A DNA stretch of 64,000 nucleotides from Rickettsiales bacterium (GTDB taxonomy: Bacteria > Pseudomonadota > Alphaproteobacteria > Rickettsiales > SXRF01): positions 620,001-684,000 of the forward strand of contig JAWKXN010000001.1 of NCBI GenBank assembly GCA_041396965.1, read 5' to 3'. This document shows, one piece after another, positions 1-8,208 of the stretch. Under the pieces are notes generated by a model that had not been told where the DNA came from, did not search any database, and worked only from the letters and a program-made list of their open reading frames with translations. The translations under genes were made by a program, and so were the position numbers. How positions within the stretch are numbered: the stretch's first letter is position 1; every line of letters begins with the position of its first letter.

Positions 1-98
1 TAATTAACGCGGCAAAACCACTTGGTATAGCGATACATGACCACGTAATAATTGGTGGTAATAAATATTTTTCTTTCAAATCTAAAGGAATAATATGA
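1..98 (+). CDS. radC: RadC/JAB-domain protein, C-terminal end (partial)
   Basis: The reading frame enters from the left edge and ends at TGA 96-98. The last 31 residues contain PLGIAIHDHVIIGG followed by KYFSFKSKGII, which matches the end of the JAB/MPN domain of RadC proteins (the LG-I-HDH-IIG segment). RadC proteins have been linked to DNA repair, but their biochemical role is unsettled. The stop overlaps the ATG of the next gene (ATGA, 95-98), so the two are probably translationally coupled. Only the tail is visible, so the N-terminal helix-hairpin-helix part cannot be checked. Confidence 0.8.
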   Translation, partial: INAAKPLGIAIHDHVIIGGNKYFSFKSKGII

Positions 99-1030
99 AA
101 AGCTGTTGGGGTATAACCGATGGCAGCGCGGGAATGGTAGCGCAGGTAAAGGCTCTTGCCCTTGCTACGGATTTACCAGCCGATATGAAAGTAGTAAAAT
201 TAAAAAAAATCTTCGGATTTTTACCTAATATTATTTATAGTGGTAGATATAACCCGCTTCGTAGGCTCTTTTTACCGTATATTCTGGAGAGTAGCCAAAT
301 ATTAAAAGAGGAGCGTCCTGATATTATAATAAGCTGTGGTCGCAGGGCGGCTCTAGTTGCTATCCTTATAAAAAATATCTCACCTAAAACCAAGACTATA
401 TGTATTCAAGACCCACAAATATCCGCGAAAAATTTTGATGTGGTTCTGGCTATGCGGCATGATAAAATCAAAGGAGCTAATGTGGTTAAAACTCTTTTCG
501 CTCTTCACAGTATAACACCAGAACTATTAAAAGACGCGGCGTTAAAATTCACTCCGCGTTTTTCTTCTTACAGGCGACCATATTTAGCGGTGCTTATCGG
601 AGGTAGTACCAATAAATACAAGCTTAATATGGAGACTATGAGAAAGTTTATAGAGGATTTGAAGTTGCTTCATGCAAAAAAATCGGGGTCAATGCTAATT
701 ACTCCATCTCGTCGCACCGGCAAGGAAAATGTAGATATGCTTAAAGCGGAGTTTTCTGGTAATAATAATGTTTATATTTATGATGGAATTGAAGAAAATC
801 CGTATATGGGAATGCTTGCGCTTGCTGATGAGATTGCGGTGAGTAACGATTCGGTAAATATGATGACAGAAGCATTCGCAACCAGCAAGCCAGTAAATAT
901 AGTGGAGTTTGCTGGACATAAAAACACTAAGCCAGCACGTTTCGCCGAGATGATAAAAGATCATCCGCCACTGATGGGTGATGAGATGAGAAATATAGCT
1001 GATGAGGTTATTAAAAAACTGGAGAACTGA
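95..1030 (+). CDS. ELM1/DUF1022 family protein (mitochondrial-fission ELM1-like)
   Basis: The 311-residue protein has the features of the DUF1022/ELM1 family, common in alphaproteobacteria and related to the plant mitochondrial fission factor ELM1. Visible landmarks are WGITDGSAGM at the N-terminus, CIQDPQ near residue 107, TPSRRTG near 205, a D-G-x-x-E-N-P-Y segment near 230, and SNDSVNMMTEA near 250. The second half resembles the nucleotide-sugar binding half of GT-B glycosyltransferases. The bacterial function is not established. The ATG overlaps the stop of radC. The following 76 bases hold a weak hairpin (AAGCG/CGCTT around 1043-1067) and separate it from the convergent panC. Confidence 0.8.
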   Translation: MKSCWGITDGSAGMVAQVKALALATDLPADMKVVKLKKIFGFLPNIIYSGRYNPLRRLFLPYILESSQILKEERPDIIISCGRRAALVAILIKNISPKTKTICIQDPQISAKNFDVVLAMRHDKIKGANVVKTLFALHSITPELLKDAALKFTPRFSSYRRPYLAVLIGGSTNKYKLNMETMRKFIEDLKLLHAKKSGSMLITPSRRTGKENVDMLKAEFSGNNNVYIYDGIEENPYMGMLALADEIAVSNDSVNMMTEAFATSKPVNIVEFAGHKNTKPARFAEMIKDHPPLMGDEMRNIADEVIKKLEN

Positions 1031-1106
1031 GGTAAGTAAACCAAGCGAGTACTCAGGATGGCGCTTAACGCTTTAATTCCCCATTTCCTCAATTCGTCTT
1101 TATAAA

Positions 1107-1943
1107 CTAGACTTCTATATTATCAATTAGCCTAGTAGAGCCAAGTCTAGCCGCGACAAACAGACGGCAGTTCTCTTCCCAGTTTTCTATTTCTTCTAAC
1201 GAGTAAGCGTCACATAATTTCAGATACTCAACGTCAAATCCACTATCTGATAGTTCTTTTATGGCATCAGACAAAATATCCTCAGTTTTTTCACTGTCAT
1301 CTTTTACAAGCTTAGCCACCTCGCAAAGTTTTTTATAGAGTAGGGGAGCTATTTTCCTTTCATCATCTGAAAGATAGGAATTGCGTGAGGAAAGAGCAAG
1401 GCCGTCATCATCACGAATAGTTGGAGCGGATATTATCTCAGTAGGTATATCAAGATCGTAAACCATACGTTCAATAATGCGTAGCTGCTGGTAATCTTTC
1501 ATGCCGAATACCGCGTAATGCGGCATTATTCTAAGTAGCAATTTAATTACGACCGTCGCCACCCCATCAAAATGACCATCACGGAATTGCCCACATAGAG
1601 ATTTTCCCATTTCTCCAGTATTAATGCTGGTAGCGAAATTTTCAGAATACATATCCTCTACATCAGGAGCGTAAATAAGATCACACCCTGTTGATTTTGC
1701 TGTTTCTATATCACTATCAATATTTTTTGGGTATTTATTAAAATCCTCATTAGCGGAGAATTGGCGTGGGTTTATAAAAATACTTACCACAACGGCATCC
1801 GCTATTTCTTTCGCCTTATTGATAAGAGAAGAGTGTCCTAAATGTAAGGCTCCCATAGTTGGTACTAAAGCGACCGTTTTCCCAGCTTGTGATAGTTTTA
1901 GCAATTCTTGTTGCAGACTATCAATATTTTTGGTTACTATCAT
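1107..1943 (-). CDS. panC: Pantoate--beta-alanine ligase
   Basis: PanC condenses pantoate and beta-alanine with ATP to make pantothenate, the last step before the CoA pathway. The 278-residue length is normal for the family. Diagnostic motifs are VPTMGALHLGHSSLI (residues 27-41; nucleotide-binding HxGH), FINPRQF (about 56), FGMKDYQQL (about 146) and LALSSRNSYLS (about 182; the KMSKS-like loop region). It stands alone here; no panB is seen in the window. The 225-base AT-rich gap to the divergent YfiR-like gene should hold promoters for both directions, but I could not pick convincing hexamers. Confidence 0.95.
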   Translation of the reverse strand: MIVTKNIDSLQQELLKLSQAGKTVALVPTMGALHLGHSSLINKAKEIADAVVVSIFINPRQFSANEDFNKYPKNIDSDIETAKSTGCDLIYAPDVEDMYSENFATSINTGEMGKSLCGQFRDGHFDGVATVVIKLLLRIMPHYAVFGMKDYQQLRIIERMVYDLDIPTEIISAPTIRDDDGLALSSRNSYLSDDERKIAPLLYKKLCEVAKLVKDDSEKTEDILSDAIKELSDSGFDVEYLKLCDAYSLEEIENWEENCRLFVAARLGSTRLIDNIEV

Positions 1944-2168
1944 GATTATTATTGCATTTTTTATAGTTTTAGTTGTATAGCTGTCTAAATATTATAACAA
2001 TCGGTAAAATAATAATAAAATAGTTTTATAGCAAGATTATTTATTATTAATATAATTTAACCAAATGTAAACTATATTAAATTAAAAAAAATTTTTGTTT
2101 GTTCATAATAATGGCTTAATTATTAAGCGTTAAAATGATTTTTTGGCTTTTTATTTTAGAAATACCAT

Positions 2169-2747
2169 ATGCTGCGTAACTTTTTATTATACATAATTTT
2201 TCTAACTTGTTTTTGTATATCAAGTCTTACCGCTTCGTATTCTCAAGCCGCCGTGAATAATGAGTACGCTATTAAGGCTGCCATGATTACTAATATGGTG
2301 CGTTTTGTGAGTTGGTCTGATGCTTATGATAAAGAGGGAAATAATACCATAGATGTATGTGTTTTTGGAGACAATAAGTTGAACGACTACGGTTCGGTGT
2401 TTGAGAAATCATCATTTGTCAGAAAACAAAGTGCTGGTGGTGATAAGAATTTTTTACTTAATCTTGTAGAAGAAAATAATATTTTTAATATCGCGTCTCA
2501 CTGTCGCATATTGTTCATAAGTAAAACAGAGCATAAAAGAACATCTGATATAATCTCATTACTTAAAGATAAACCTATTCTAACCATAGGTGAGTCATCT
2601 CGTTTTACCGATATTGGTGGAATGATAGAATTTACTCTCAATAAAGATGGGAATATAAAATTTGTCATTAATAAAAAGGCATCTGACAAAGTAGGTCTTT
2701 ATATAGATTCTTTATTATTAGAACTCGCCGCTAAGGTTATAAGATAG
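2169..2747 (+). CDS. YfiR/DUF4154-family periplasmic protein
   Basis: The 192-residue protein starts with a hydrophobic signal peptide (about residues 5-27, cleavage plausible after SQA). The mature part begins EYAIKAAMITNMVRFVSW, the hallmark of the DUF4154/YfiR family. It then has CVFGDN near residue 65, a C-R-I-L-F-I-S strand near 115 and TIGESSRFTDIGGMIEF near 143. YfiR is the periplasmic repressor of the CHASE8-GGDEF protein YfiN in Pseudomonas. Here the next gene, nine bases downstream, has a CHASE8-like sensor joined to a histidine kinase, so the inference is that this protein gates that kinase. No lipid-attachment cysteine is seen. Confidence 0.8.
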   Translation: MLRNFLLYIIFLTCFCISSLTASYSQAAVNNEYAIKAAMITNMVRFVSWSDAYDKEGNNTIDVCVFGDNKLNDYGSVFEKSSFVRKQSAGGDKNFLLNLVEENNIFNIASHCRILFISKTEHKRTSDIISLLKDKPILTIGESSRFTDIGGMIEFTLNKDGNIKFVINKKASDKVGLYIDSLLLELAAKVIR

Positions 2748-2756
2748 GTAGAATAC

Positions 2757-4295
2757 ATGCGTATCTTGAAAAATATATCTATCAAGCGACGCCTTAACTT
2801 AATAATAATGGCGGTAAGCAGCATATCTATTGTGCTTACTACTCTTTCTATATCAATAGTCGGTGTATATAATTTACGCTCTGACCTTATCAAAGAACTT
2901 GATGTTTCCGCTTCTATAGTTGGTGAACGCAACTATGCGGCTTTGGTATTTGGTGATGCTATAGCGGCAAGGGAGAACCTGACTATATTCAGTGTTAATA
3001 AGGAAGTATTAAAAGCCTGTTTGTATAAAAATACTAAAGATGTATTAGCCGGTTATGAGAAAGAAAGTTCTAATAAATCTGAGGATGTAGGCGATAGCTT
3101 AAAAATAGAGTGTCCTTCTAATATACAGAGTAATATTATTCTACGCGATGGTATGATTGAACTGACTAAACCGGTTATAAAGAATGAGGAGATAGTTGGT
3201 TATATTTACATAAAATCAACACAAGAAAAAATTAATCGTTATATAGAAAAACAGACAGGAATTACTCTTATCGTTATTATAGCTAGCCTTATACTCTCAT
3301 ATTTGCTTGCCGTGAGATTACAGAAAAATATTTCTGAGCCGATTCTAAATCTTTCTGATACCGCTCTTCAGGTCTCAACTGAGAATAGTTACTCAGTAAG
3401 GGCGAAACCACTTGGTGATATAGATAAGGAATATAACAACGAGCTAGTAATTCTTACAAATTCCTTTAATAATATGTTATCAGAAATTGAGGCAAGGGAT
3501 ATACAGCTAAAACAGCAATATTCTGAGCTTGAGAAAGCTAAAGATGTCGCTGAGGGCGCAAATAGAGCTAAGTCACAATTCCTAGCCAATATTAGCCATG
3601 AATTAAGAACACCGCTTAACGCCGTGATCGGCTTCTCATCAATCCTTATGAATCAGCTTTTTGGACCTCTTGGTGATCAGAAATATATGGAATATGCTAA
3701 AGATATTAATAATTCAGGAGCACATCTACTTGATATTATTAATGATATTCTAGATCTATCAAAAGCAGAAGCCGGTAAGCTTGATATTAATTATGAGGAA
3801 ATACATGTAGGTAAGGCCATTAATAAATGTATTACCATAATGAGTGATAGGGCGAAGAAAGGTAAAGTTACTATTGATGTTAATATTCCAAAAATGCTGC
3901 CACCACTCGTTGTTGATAGAATGAGATTTATACAGATTCTGCTCAATGTATTATCAAACGCTGTAAAGTTCACTCCTGAAAATGGTAAAGTTACAGTAAA
4001 TGTCAGCAATGAGATTACGGATGATGAGGTAACAAAATTTATCATTCAAATTATAGATACCGGCATTGGAATGTCTAAGGAAGAGGTAACACACGCTTTT
4101 GAAAGATTTGGACAAGTTGATAGCGGTCTTAACCGAAAATATGAAGGCACTGGTCTTGGATTGCCTCTTACCAAAAAATTAATTGAGGTACATAACGGCT
4201 CAATATCATTTGATAGTGAGCCGAACAAGGGGACTACGGTTACTCTTATTTTCCCAGCTTTGCCACCGTCTGATGTGGATTATGATGGGAAATGA
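2757..4295 (+). CDS. Membrane sensor histidine kinase with CHASE8-like sensor
   Basis: The 512-residue protein has a transmembrane segment at about 13-38, a periplasmic CHASE8-like region (ERNYAALVFGD near 59), a second membrane helix at about 166-187, a HAMP linker, a coiled coil, and a complete kinase core. The HisKA box is SHELRTPLNAV with phospho-acceptor His281. The ATPase boxes are N (NVLSNAVKFTPE), G1 (DTGIGMS), F (FERFGQVD) and G2 (GTGLGLPL). There is no receiver domain, so the signal must leave through a separate response regulator not identified here. It is cotranscribed with the YfiR-like gene upstream. It ends two bases before the convergent bioA. Confidence 0.9.
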   Translation: MRILKNISIKRRLNLIIMAVSSISIVLTTLSISIVGVYNLRSDLIKELDVSASIVGERNYAALVFGDAIAARENLTIFSVNKEVLKACLYKNTKDVLAGYEKESSNKSEDVGDSLKIECPSNIQSNIILRDGMIELTKPVIKNEEIVGYIYIKSTQEKINRYIEKQTGITLIVIIASLILSYLLAVRLQKNISEPILNLSDTALQVSTENSYSVRAKPLGDIDKEYNNELVILTNSFNNMLSEIEARDIQLKQQYSELEKAKDVAEGANRAKSQFLANISHELRTPLNAVIGFSSILMNQLFGPLGDQKYMEYAKDINNSGAHLLDIINDILDLSKAEAGKLDINYEEIHVGKAINKCITIMSDRAKKGKVTIDVNIPKMLPPLVVDRMRFIQILLNVLSNAVKFTPENGKVTVNVSNEITDDEVTKFIIQIIDTGIGMSKEEVTHAFERFGQVDSGLNRKYEGTGLGLPLTKKLIEVHNGSISFDSEPNKGTTVTLIFPALPPSDVDYDGK

Positions 4296-4297
4296 TA

Positions 4298-5539
4298 TTA
4301 TCCTATAAGTTCCCTTATAGAGTTTGTTAATAGCGATAACTCTTCGCTGCTGACAGTAAATGGTGGCATCAGGTAAATCACATCCCTAAACGGGCGCAGC
4401 CACACACCATTTTCCACAAATTTTTGTCTTAGAGCGTAAACATCAATTTGCTGAGTATCAATCTGTACAACCCCAATCGCTCCCTTAATTCTTACATCAA
4501 CTACCGTAGGCAAATTCTTAAGCGGTAATAATTCTTCTATAAGCTGTTTTTCTATAGCGTCTATTTGGTGTAATCTTGGCTCACTCTCAAATAAATCCAG
4601 TGAGGCATTCGCAGCGGAGCAGGCGAGGGGATTTGCCATAAAAGTAGGACCATGCATAAAAGCGTCTTCCGGTCGGTCGCTTAGGAATGCCGAAAATATC
4701 TCATCGCTTGCCAAAGTAGCGCCAAGAGTTATCATCCCGCCAGTAAGAGATTTTCCTAAACACATTATGTCGGGTGAGATTCCCGCCTCATCGCAGGCGA
4801 ACATATTTCCGGTGCGCCCAAAGCCGGTAGCTATTTCATCAGCGATAAATAATATGTCATGCTTTTTCGCCATGCGGTATATTTCAGCGAGCGTATCAGC
4901 ACTATGGAATTTCATCCCACCAGCGCCTTGCACTAAAGGTTCTATGATAAGACCGGCGATATTGCCTTTCATATCAGAGAGTAAGGAGTCAAACTCGGCG
5001 AAACTATATTCATCTGAGGGAATAGCAACCACATATTGTTTTATCACCGAATCCCTGAAGGCTTTATGCATGGATTTTTCTGGATCTGATACCGACATAG
5101 CGCCTAGAGTGTCACCGTGATAGCCATCTCTGAAGCAGACAAAACGGTCTTTATGCGGTTTCCCTTTATTGCGCCAATATTGCAGGCATATTTTAAGCGC
5201 GACCTCAACCGCGACCGAGCCAGAGTCGGCGAAGAACACACGGTTTAAGCCTTCAGGGGTGATAGCGCGAAGCCTGCTTGCTAAATTAAGAGCTTGCTCA
5301 TGGACAATGCCGGCAAACATCACATGTGGCATAATCTCAAGCTGTTTTCGCATAGCGTTAATGATATAAGGGTGATTATAGCCATGACAAGCGCTCCACC
5401 ACGAGGAAATACCATCAATTAACTCACGCCCATCTTCCAGCACTAGCTTGCAGCCATGCGTAGACGCTACCCGCAAAGGCTCGGGCGCGATCCGCATCTG
5501 CGTGTAAGGCATCCAGATATGATTATCATCCAGTTTCAT
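4298..5539 (-). CDS. bioA: Adenosylmethionine--8-amino-7-oxononanoate aminotransferase
   Basis: BioA makes 7,8-diaminopelargonate in biotin synthesis, using S-adenosylmethionine as amino donor and PLP as cofactor. Evidence is the N-terminal HIWMPYTQM, the substrate-site motif GISSWWSACHGYNHP (about 43-57), FADSGSVAVEVALK (about 104), GYHGDTLGAMSV (about 139), the PLP-aspartate segment IADEIATGFGRTG (about 233) and the Schiff-base lysine in CLGKSLTGG (about 263). The 413-residue length is typical. bioB lies 3.3 kb upstream on the same strand, separated by non-biotin genes, so the two biotin genes are not a compact operon. Confidence 0.95.
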   Translation of the reverse strand: MKLDDNHIWMPYTQMRIAPEPLRVASTHGCKLVLEDGRELIDGISSWWSACHGYNHPYIINAMRKQLEIMPHVMFAGIVHEQALNLASRLRAITPEGLNRVFFADSGSVAVEVALKICLQYWRNKGKPHKDRFVCFRDGYHGDTLGAMSVSDPEKSMHKAFRDSVIKQYVVAIPSDEYSFAEFDSLLSDMKGNIAGLIIEPLVQGAGGMKFHSADTLAEIYRMAKKHDILFIADEIATGFGRTGNMFACDEAGISPDIMCLGKSLTGGMITLGATLASDEIFSAFLSDRPEDAFMHGPTFMANPLACSAANASLDLFESEPRLHQIDAIEKQLIEELLPLKNLPTVVDVRIKGAIGVVQIDTQQIDVYALRQKFVENGVWLRPFRDVIYLMPPFTVSSEELSLLTNSIRELIG

Positions 5540-5664
5540 AAGCTTAATGATATAGCAGAATTGTTAATAATATGCTCTTACTAAAAATATGTTTTTTAGT
5601 TGTGTTAAAGGCTTAAATTTATTATATTTTGTTAATATTTTTTTGGATGGTTACAGGAATAGTT

Positions 5665-6501
5665 ATGAGTGAAGAAAAATATAAGAGTATATTTGAAAAG
5701 CTGTCAGATAAGCTGTTTGCTAGCAGTATTTTGCCGCCATGGGTAATTGTTATTATGCGGTATCTTTTATTATTTAGTTTTGGTTTATTAGCGGTATCCT
5801 TAATATTGTATATGGTAAGAATCCCAGAACGGACTATAGTTCTATTCGGATTAACTATTATTAATTTGTTTGTCTATATGTTTGTATTTGCGATGCTGTT
5901 TTTATCCACTGTAATCTGGTATGCCCTGAGCTTTTTCGGCGTGACCAGTGCCATGCGGAGTTTTGAGGAAAAGCAAGTAGCAGATAGCATAGCGCAAGGC
6001 AAATGCGTTTTGCCTTCTACATGGATTGCTTTTATAATGTTCACCATTTTTTGCGCTTTAATGTTATTACTGGCTATTGTTGATTTTTTTGAACACCCAA
6101 CAATAAGTCTGAGCGGCATATGGACATTTATATTTTACGCTATTGGTGCGGTTTATTTGGTTTCGCTATCCCCACCCGTAAAGAAATTTGATAAGTACAT
6201 GGACGGCATAACCGAAGATGGTGGCGAGGTTTGTTATCAGGGAAACCCAATGTCAAAATGGGAAAAAAAATTCTTTAGATTAGCCCGTACATTATTCATA
6301 TACATATATTTGTTCACTAAAGGTTTCAAAGAAGGAACGCCAAGCGATGGTCAGTTGTCCTACAAAGGTAGGGCAATATCAGATTTCGAGGTAAAAGTTT
6401 TTAGAATAATTGGTAGTTCATTGGGTTATTTGCTATTGCTTATGTTGCTATTTATAGTTGTATGGATAGTTGTCACGATATTTAGGGCGGTTATTGGGTA
6501 A
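5665..6501 (+). CDS. Polytopic membrane protein with repeated Y-x-G-x-x-M-S-x-W-E motif (paralogue 1)
   Basis: This is not a family I recognise. The start is placed at ATG 5665 because AGGA at 5655-5658 is well spaced; an in-frame TTG at 5629 would add 12 residues without a clear ribosome site. The 278-residue protein has about five hydrophobic segments in the N-terminal two thirds and at the C-terminus. Between the last membrane segments lie two copies of a motif: CYQGNPMSKWEKKFFRL (about 191-207) and SYKGRAISDFEVKVFRI (about 231-247). The gene directly downstream carries the same motif twice, so the two are paralogues, probably cotranscribed (5-base gap). Confidence 0.75.
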   Translation: MSEEKYKSIFEKLSDKLFASSILPPWVIVIMRYLLLFSFGLLAVSLILYMVRIPERTIVLFGLTIINLFVYMFVFAMLFLSTVIWYALSFFGVTSAMRSFEEKQVADSIAQGKCVLPSTWIAFIMFTIFCALMLLLAIVDFFEHPTISLSGIWTFIFYAIGAVYLVSLSPPVKKFDKYMDGITEDGGEVCYQGNPMSKWEKKFFRLARTLFIYIYLFTKGFKEGTPSDGQLSYKGRAISDFEVKVFRIIGSSLGYLLLLMLLFIVVWIVVTIFRAVIG

Positions 6502-6506
6502 GTTTT

Positions 6507-7256
6507 ATGTCAGAACAAATGGAAGATAAGGCGATAGATATAGACAGAGAACGGAAATGGTTCTCTTCTACCATCTGGTATGTTGTTGCTTTTGATATAA
6601 TTATGTTGTTGGTATCTCTCTGGCTTTTTTTGTCGGATATTTCCGCTTGGTACTTTGTTTTTGTGGCATCATTGCTTATTCCTGTGTTTTTTGCTATTTC
6701 TTATATTCCACTAGGTACGATTATTATAGCTGATTATTCCGATAATAAATTCGTAGGAAAATGGCAGTGTATGCTGCCTTCAACGATACTTAAATGCTGT
6801 GCGATCATAGTGGTAATATTAATGATTTGTGAAAACAGCATTCCTAATAGTCTGTATCTAAAAAGTCTTAGTGGTTCTCTTTCTTTTTATGATGTTTTTA
6901 GAATCATTTCAGGAAAAATAATGCTTTTCGTTGCATTAGTTTGGTTAGCAAAAATTTATTTCGCTGGGAAAATGAATAAATATATAGATGATGTCACCGA
7001 AAAAGACGGAGAGATATATTATCAGGATAAGCCAATGTCAGAATGGGAAAGAAAGTTTTTTAAGCTAGGTCGTACCTTGTTTGTATATACGCATCTTCCA
7101 TCCACTAAAGATGTTACCACGATTGATGGAGTTATGCTCTATAAGGGCAGGGTGATGTCTGAGTGGGAGATGGAATTATTTAAGTTTGTAATATCAATAT
7201 TGTGGCTAATTATATATTATACTGTCTTTTTAGGCATAATTGAAAAAGTAACGTAA
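6507..7256 (+). CDS. Polytopic membrane protein with repeated Y-x-G-x-x-M-S-x-W-E motif (paralogue 2)
   Basis: The 249-residue protein is a diverged tandem copy of the preceding gene. It has a charged N-terminus (EDKAIDIDRERKW), about five hydrophobic segments, and the same two motifs: YYQDKPMSEWERKFFKL (about 171-187) and LYKGRVMSEWEMELFKF (about 211-227). The spacing between motifs (40 residues) and the segment after the first one (GRTLFVYT here, ARTLFIYI in the paralogue) are conserved. The repeats lie in a soluble loop flanked by membrane helices. Function unknown; a paired membrane complex is a guess. The 166 bases downstream hold a small hairpin (CTTCTC/GAGAAG, about 7271-7289). Confidence 0.75.
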   Translation: MSEQMEDKAIDIDRERKWFSSTIWYVVAFDIIMLLVSLWLFLSDISAWYFVFVASLLIPVFFAISYIPLGTIIIADYSDNKFVGKWQCMLPSTILKCCAIIVVILMICENSIPNSLYLKSLSGSLSFYDVFRIISGKIMLFVALVWLAKIYFAGKMNKYIDDVTEKDGEIYYQDKPMSEWERKFFKLGRTLFVYTHLPSTKDVTTIDGVMLYKGRVMSEWEMELFKFVISILWLIIYYTVFLGIIEKVT

Positions 7257-7387
7257 AATTACGATATTTTCTTCTCATAGTCAGAGAAGTAAATTAACTC
7301 TTCTTCCTAAGCAGCTACTTCTTGTCCATTTTCTATTTGCAACAGTTCCAACTCTAAAAGTTTATTTTTATATAATCTAAAAAATAC

Positions 7388-7417
7388 TTGTTTATATGTA
7401 GCGCATTGTGCTACACT
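7388..7417 (+). promoter_or_regulatory. Promoter and operator of higBA copy 1
   Basis: A nearly perfect 19-base inverted repeat (7397-7415, arms TGTAGCGCA and TGTGCTACA around one central base, one mismatch) fills the spacer between a -35-like TTGTTT (7388-7393) and a -10-like TACACT (7412-7417). The toxin ATG follows at 7423. HigA antitoxins commonly repress their own operon by binding such palindromes, so this is the likely HigA operator. The palindrome is read directly; the binding is inferred. Confidence 0.65.
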
Positions 7418-7422
7418 TAAGC

Positions 7423-7701
7423 ATGCTTAAAAGCTGGATGCATAAAGGTTTGATGGTCTTTTTTGAAACAGGATCCACTGCTGGAATACAGGTGAAGCAC
7501 GCAAAAAGAATTACAAATATATTGGCACTGTTAAATGAAGCTAAGGCAGTACAAGATATGAATATTCTAGGCTATAACCTGCATCAGCTAAAAGGTAATA
7601 CGAAGGGGTTATACTCTGTTAAAGTAAGTGGAAACTGGAGGATTACTTTTCGCTTTGAAAATGGGAATGCTTATATCGTTAACTATTTGGACTATCATTA
7701 A
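7423..7701 (+). CDS. higB: HigB-type toxin of the RelE/ParE superfamily (copy 1)
   Basis: The 92-residue protein contains the typical HigB segments: KGLMVFFETGSTAGIQ, a central HQLKGNTKGLYSVKVSGNWRI with the L-x-G-(N/D)-x-x-G-x-x-S-V-x-V-x-G-N-W-R-I signature, and the end TFRFENGNAYIVNYLDYH. Such toxins are ribosome-dependent mRNA interferases. The start is set at ATG 7423; the longer GTG-initiated frame from 7408 would run through the operator, and the second copy at 58042 is also 92 residues. The antitoxin follows 14 bases after the stop (toxin-first order, as in higBA). Confidence 0.9.
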   Translation: MLKSWMHKGLMVFFETGSTAGIQVKHAKRITNILALLNEAKAVQDMNILGYNLHQLKGNTKGLYSVKVSGNWRITFRFENGNAYIVNYLDYH

Positions 7702-7715
7702 GGAAGTAAAATAAC

Positions 7716-8054
7716 ATGAGAAAAAAAGAATATAAATCAGCCGCCTCGATGCATAATCCACCACATCCTGGTGTTATACTCAAAGATTCAATCATAGATT
7801 CGTTAGGGCTTACGGTAAAAGAGGCGGCAACATATCTGGATGTTGACCGTACCACTCTGTCAAGGCTGCTAAACGGTCATACGGCAGTTTCTGTAGATAT
7901 GGCACTGCGCTTGGCGAAAGCGTTAAATACTAGTCCTGATGTATGGTTGGGTTTGCAAAGGGCGCATGATATATGGCATGCACAGAATAACATTGAGATG
8001 GATTTATCAAACGTTAAGCCTTTTGCGTCGGTTGACACGCACGTCCATTCGTAG
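7716..8054 (+). CDS. higA: HigA-type XRE antitoxin (copy 1)
   Basis: The 112-residue protein has an N-terminal NPPHPGVIL motif typical of HigA antitoxins, then a helix-turn-helix (LTVKEAATYLDVDRTTLSRLLNGHTAVS, about residues 30-57), then ALRLAKALNTSPDVWLGLQ. It should neutralise HigB and repress the shared promoter. AGGAAG at 7701-7706 supports the ATG at 7716. Its core is clearly related to the second antitoxin at 58338, and both end in a P-F-(A/F)...V-H-S tail. Confidence 0.9.
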   Translation: MRKKEYKSAASMHNPPHPGVILKDSIIDSLGLTVKEAATYLDVDRTTLSRLLNGHTAVSVDMALRLAKALNTSPDVWLGLQRAHDIWHAQNNIEMDLSNVKPFASVDTHVHS

Positions 8055-8062
8055 GTGCTGCA

Positions 8063-8203
8063 TCTATTATGCCTGAAATCATCTATATTCTTACCATTCG
8101 GTTTTATTAAATATTCCATGAAGTTTTGCCCTTCATAGGGAGGGTTATTATCTTCCCTTACCGAAGAAAAAATCTCTAGCATTTTTGCTTTTGTGTCCGT
8201 CAA
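8063..8203 (-). pseudogene. Possible truncated ORF fragment downstream of the 191-residue gene
   Basis: On the minus strand, starting TTG 8203 (or ATG 8182), an open frame reads plausible protein for about 45 residues (LEIFSSVRED..., then EYLIKPNGKNIDDF) before running antisense through higA, where composition becomes unnatural and cysteine-rich. It begins five bases after the stop of the 191-residue gene, as a cotranscribed neighbour would. One reading is a gene whose 3' part was lost when higBA arrived. A chance open frame cannot be excluded. Confidence 0.3.
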
Positions 8204-8208
8204 TTTAG

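Noticed and set aside
1944..2168. CtrA box in the TTAA-rich region between panC and the YfiR-like gene
   Set aside because: TTAA tetramers there are spaced by three or ten bases, not seven, and the region is simply AT-rich.
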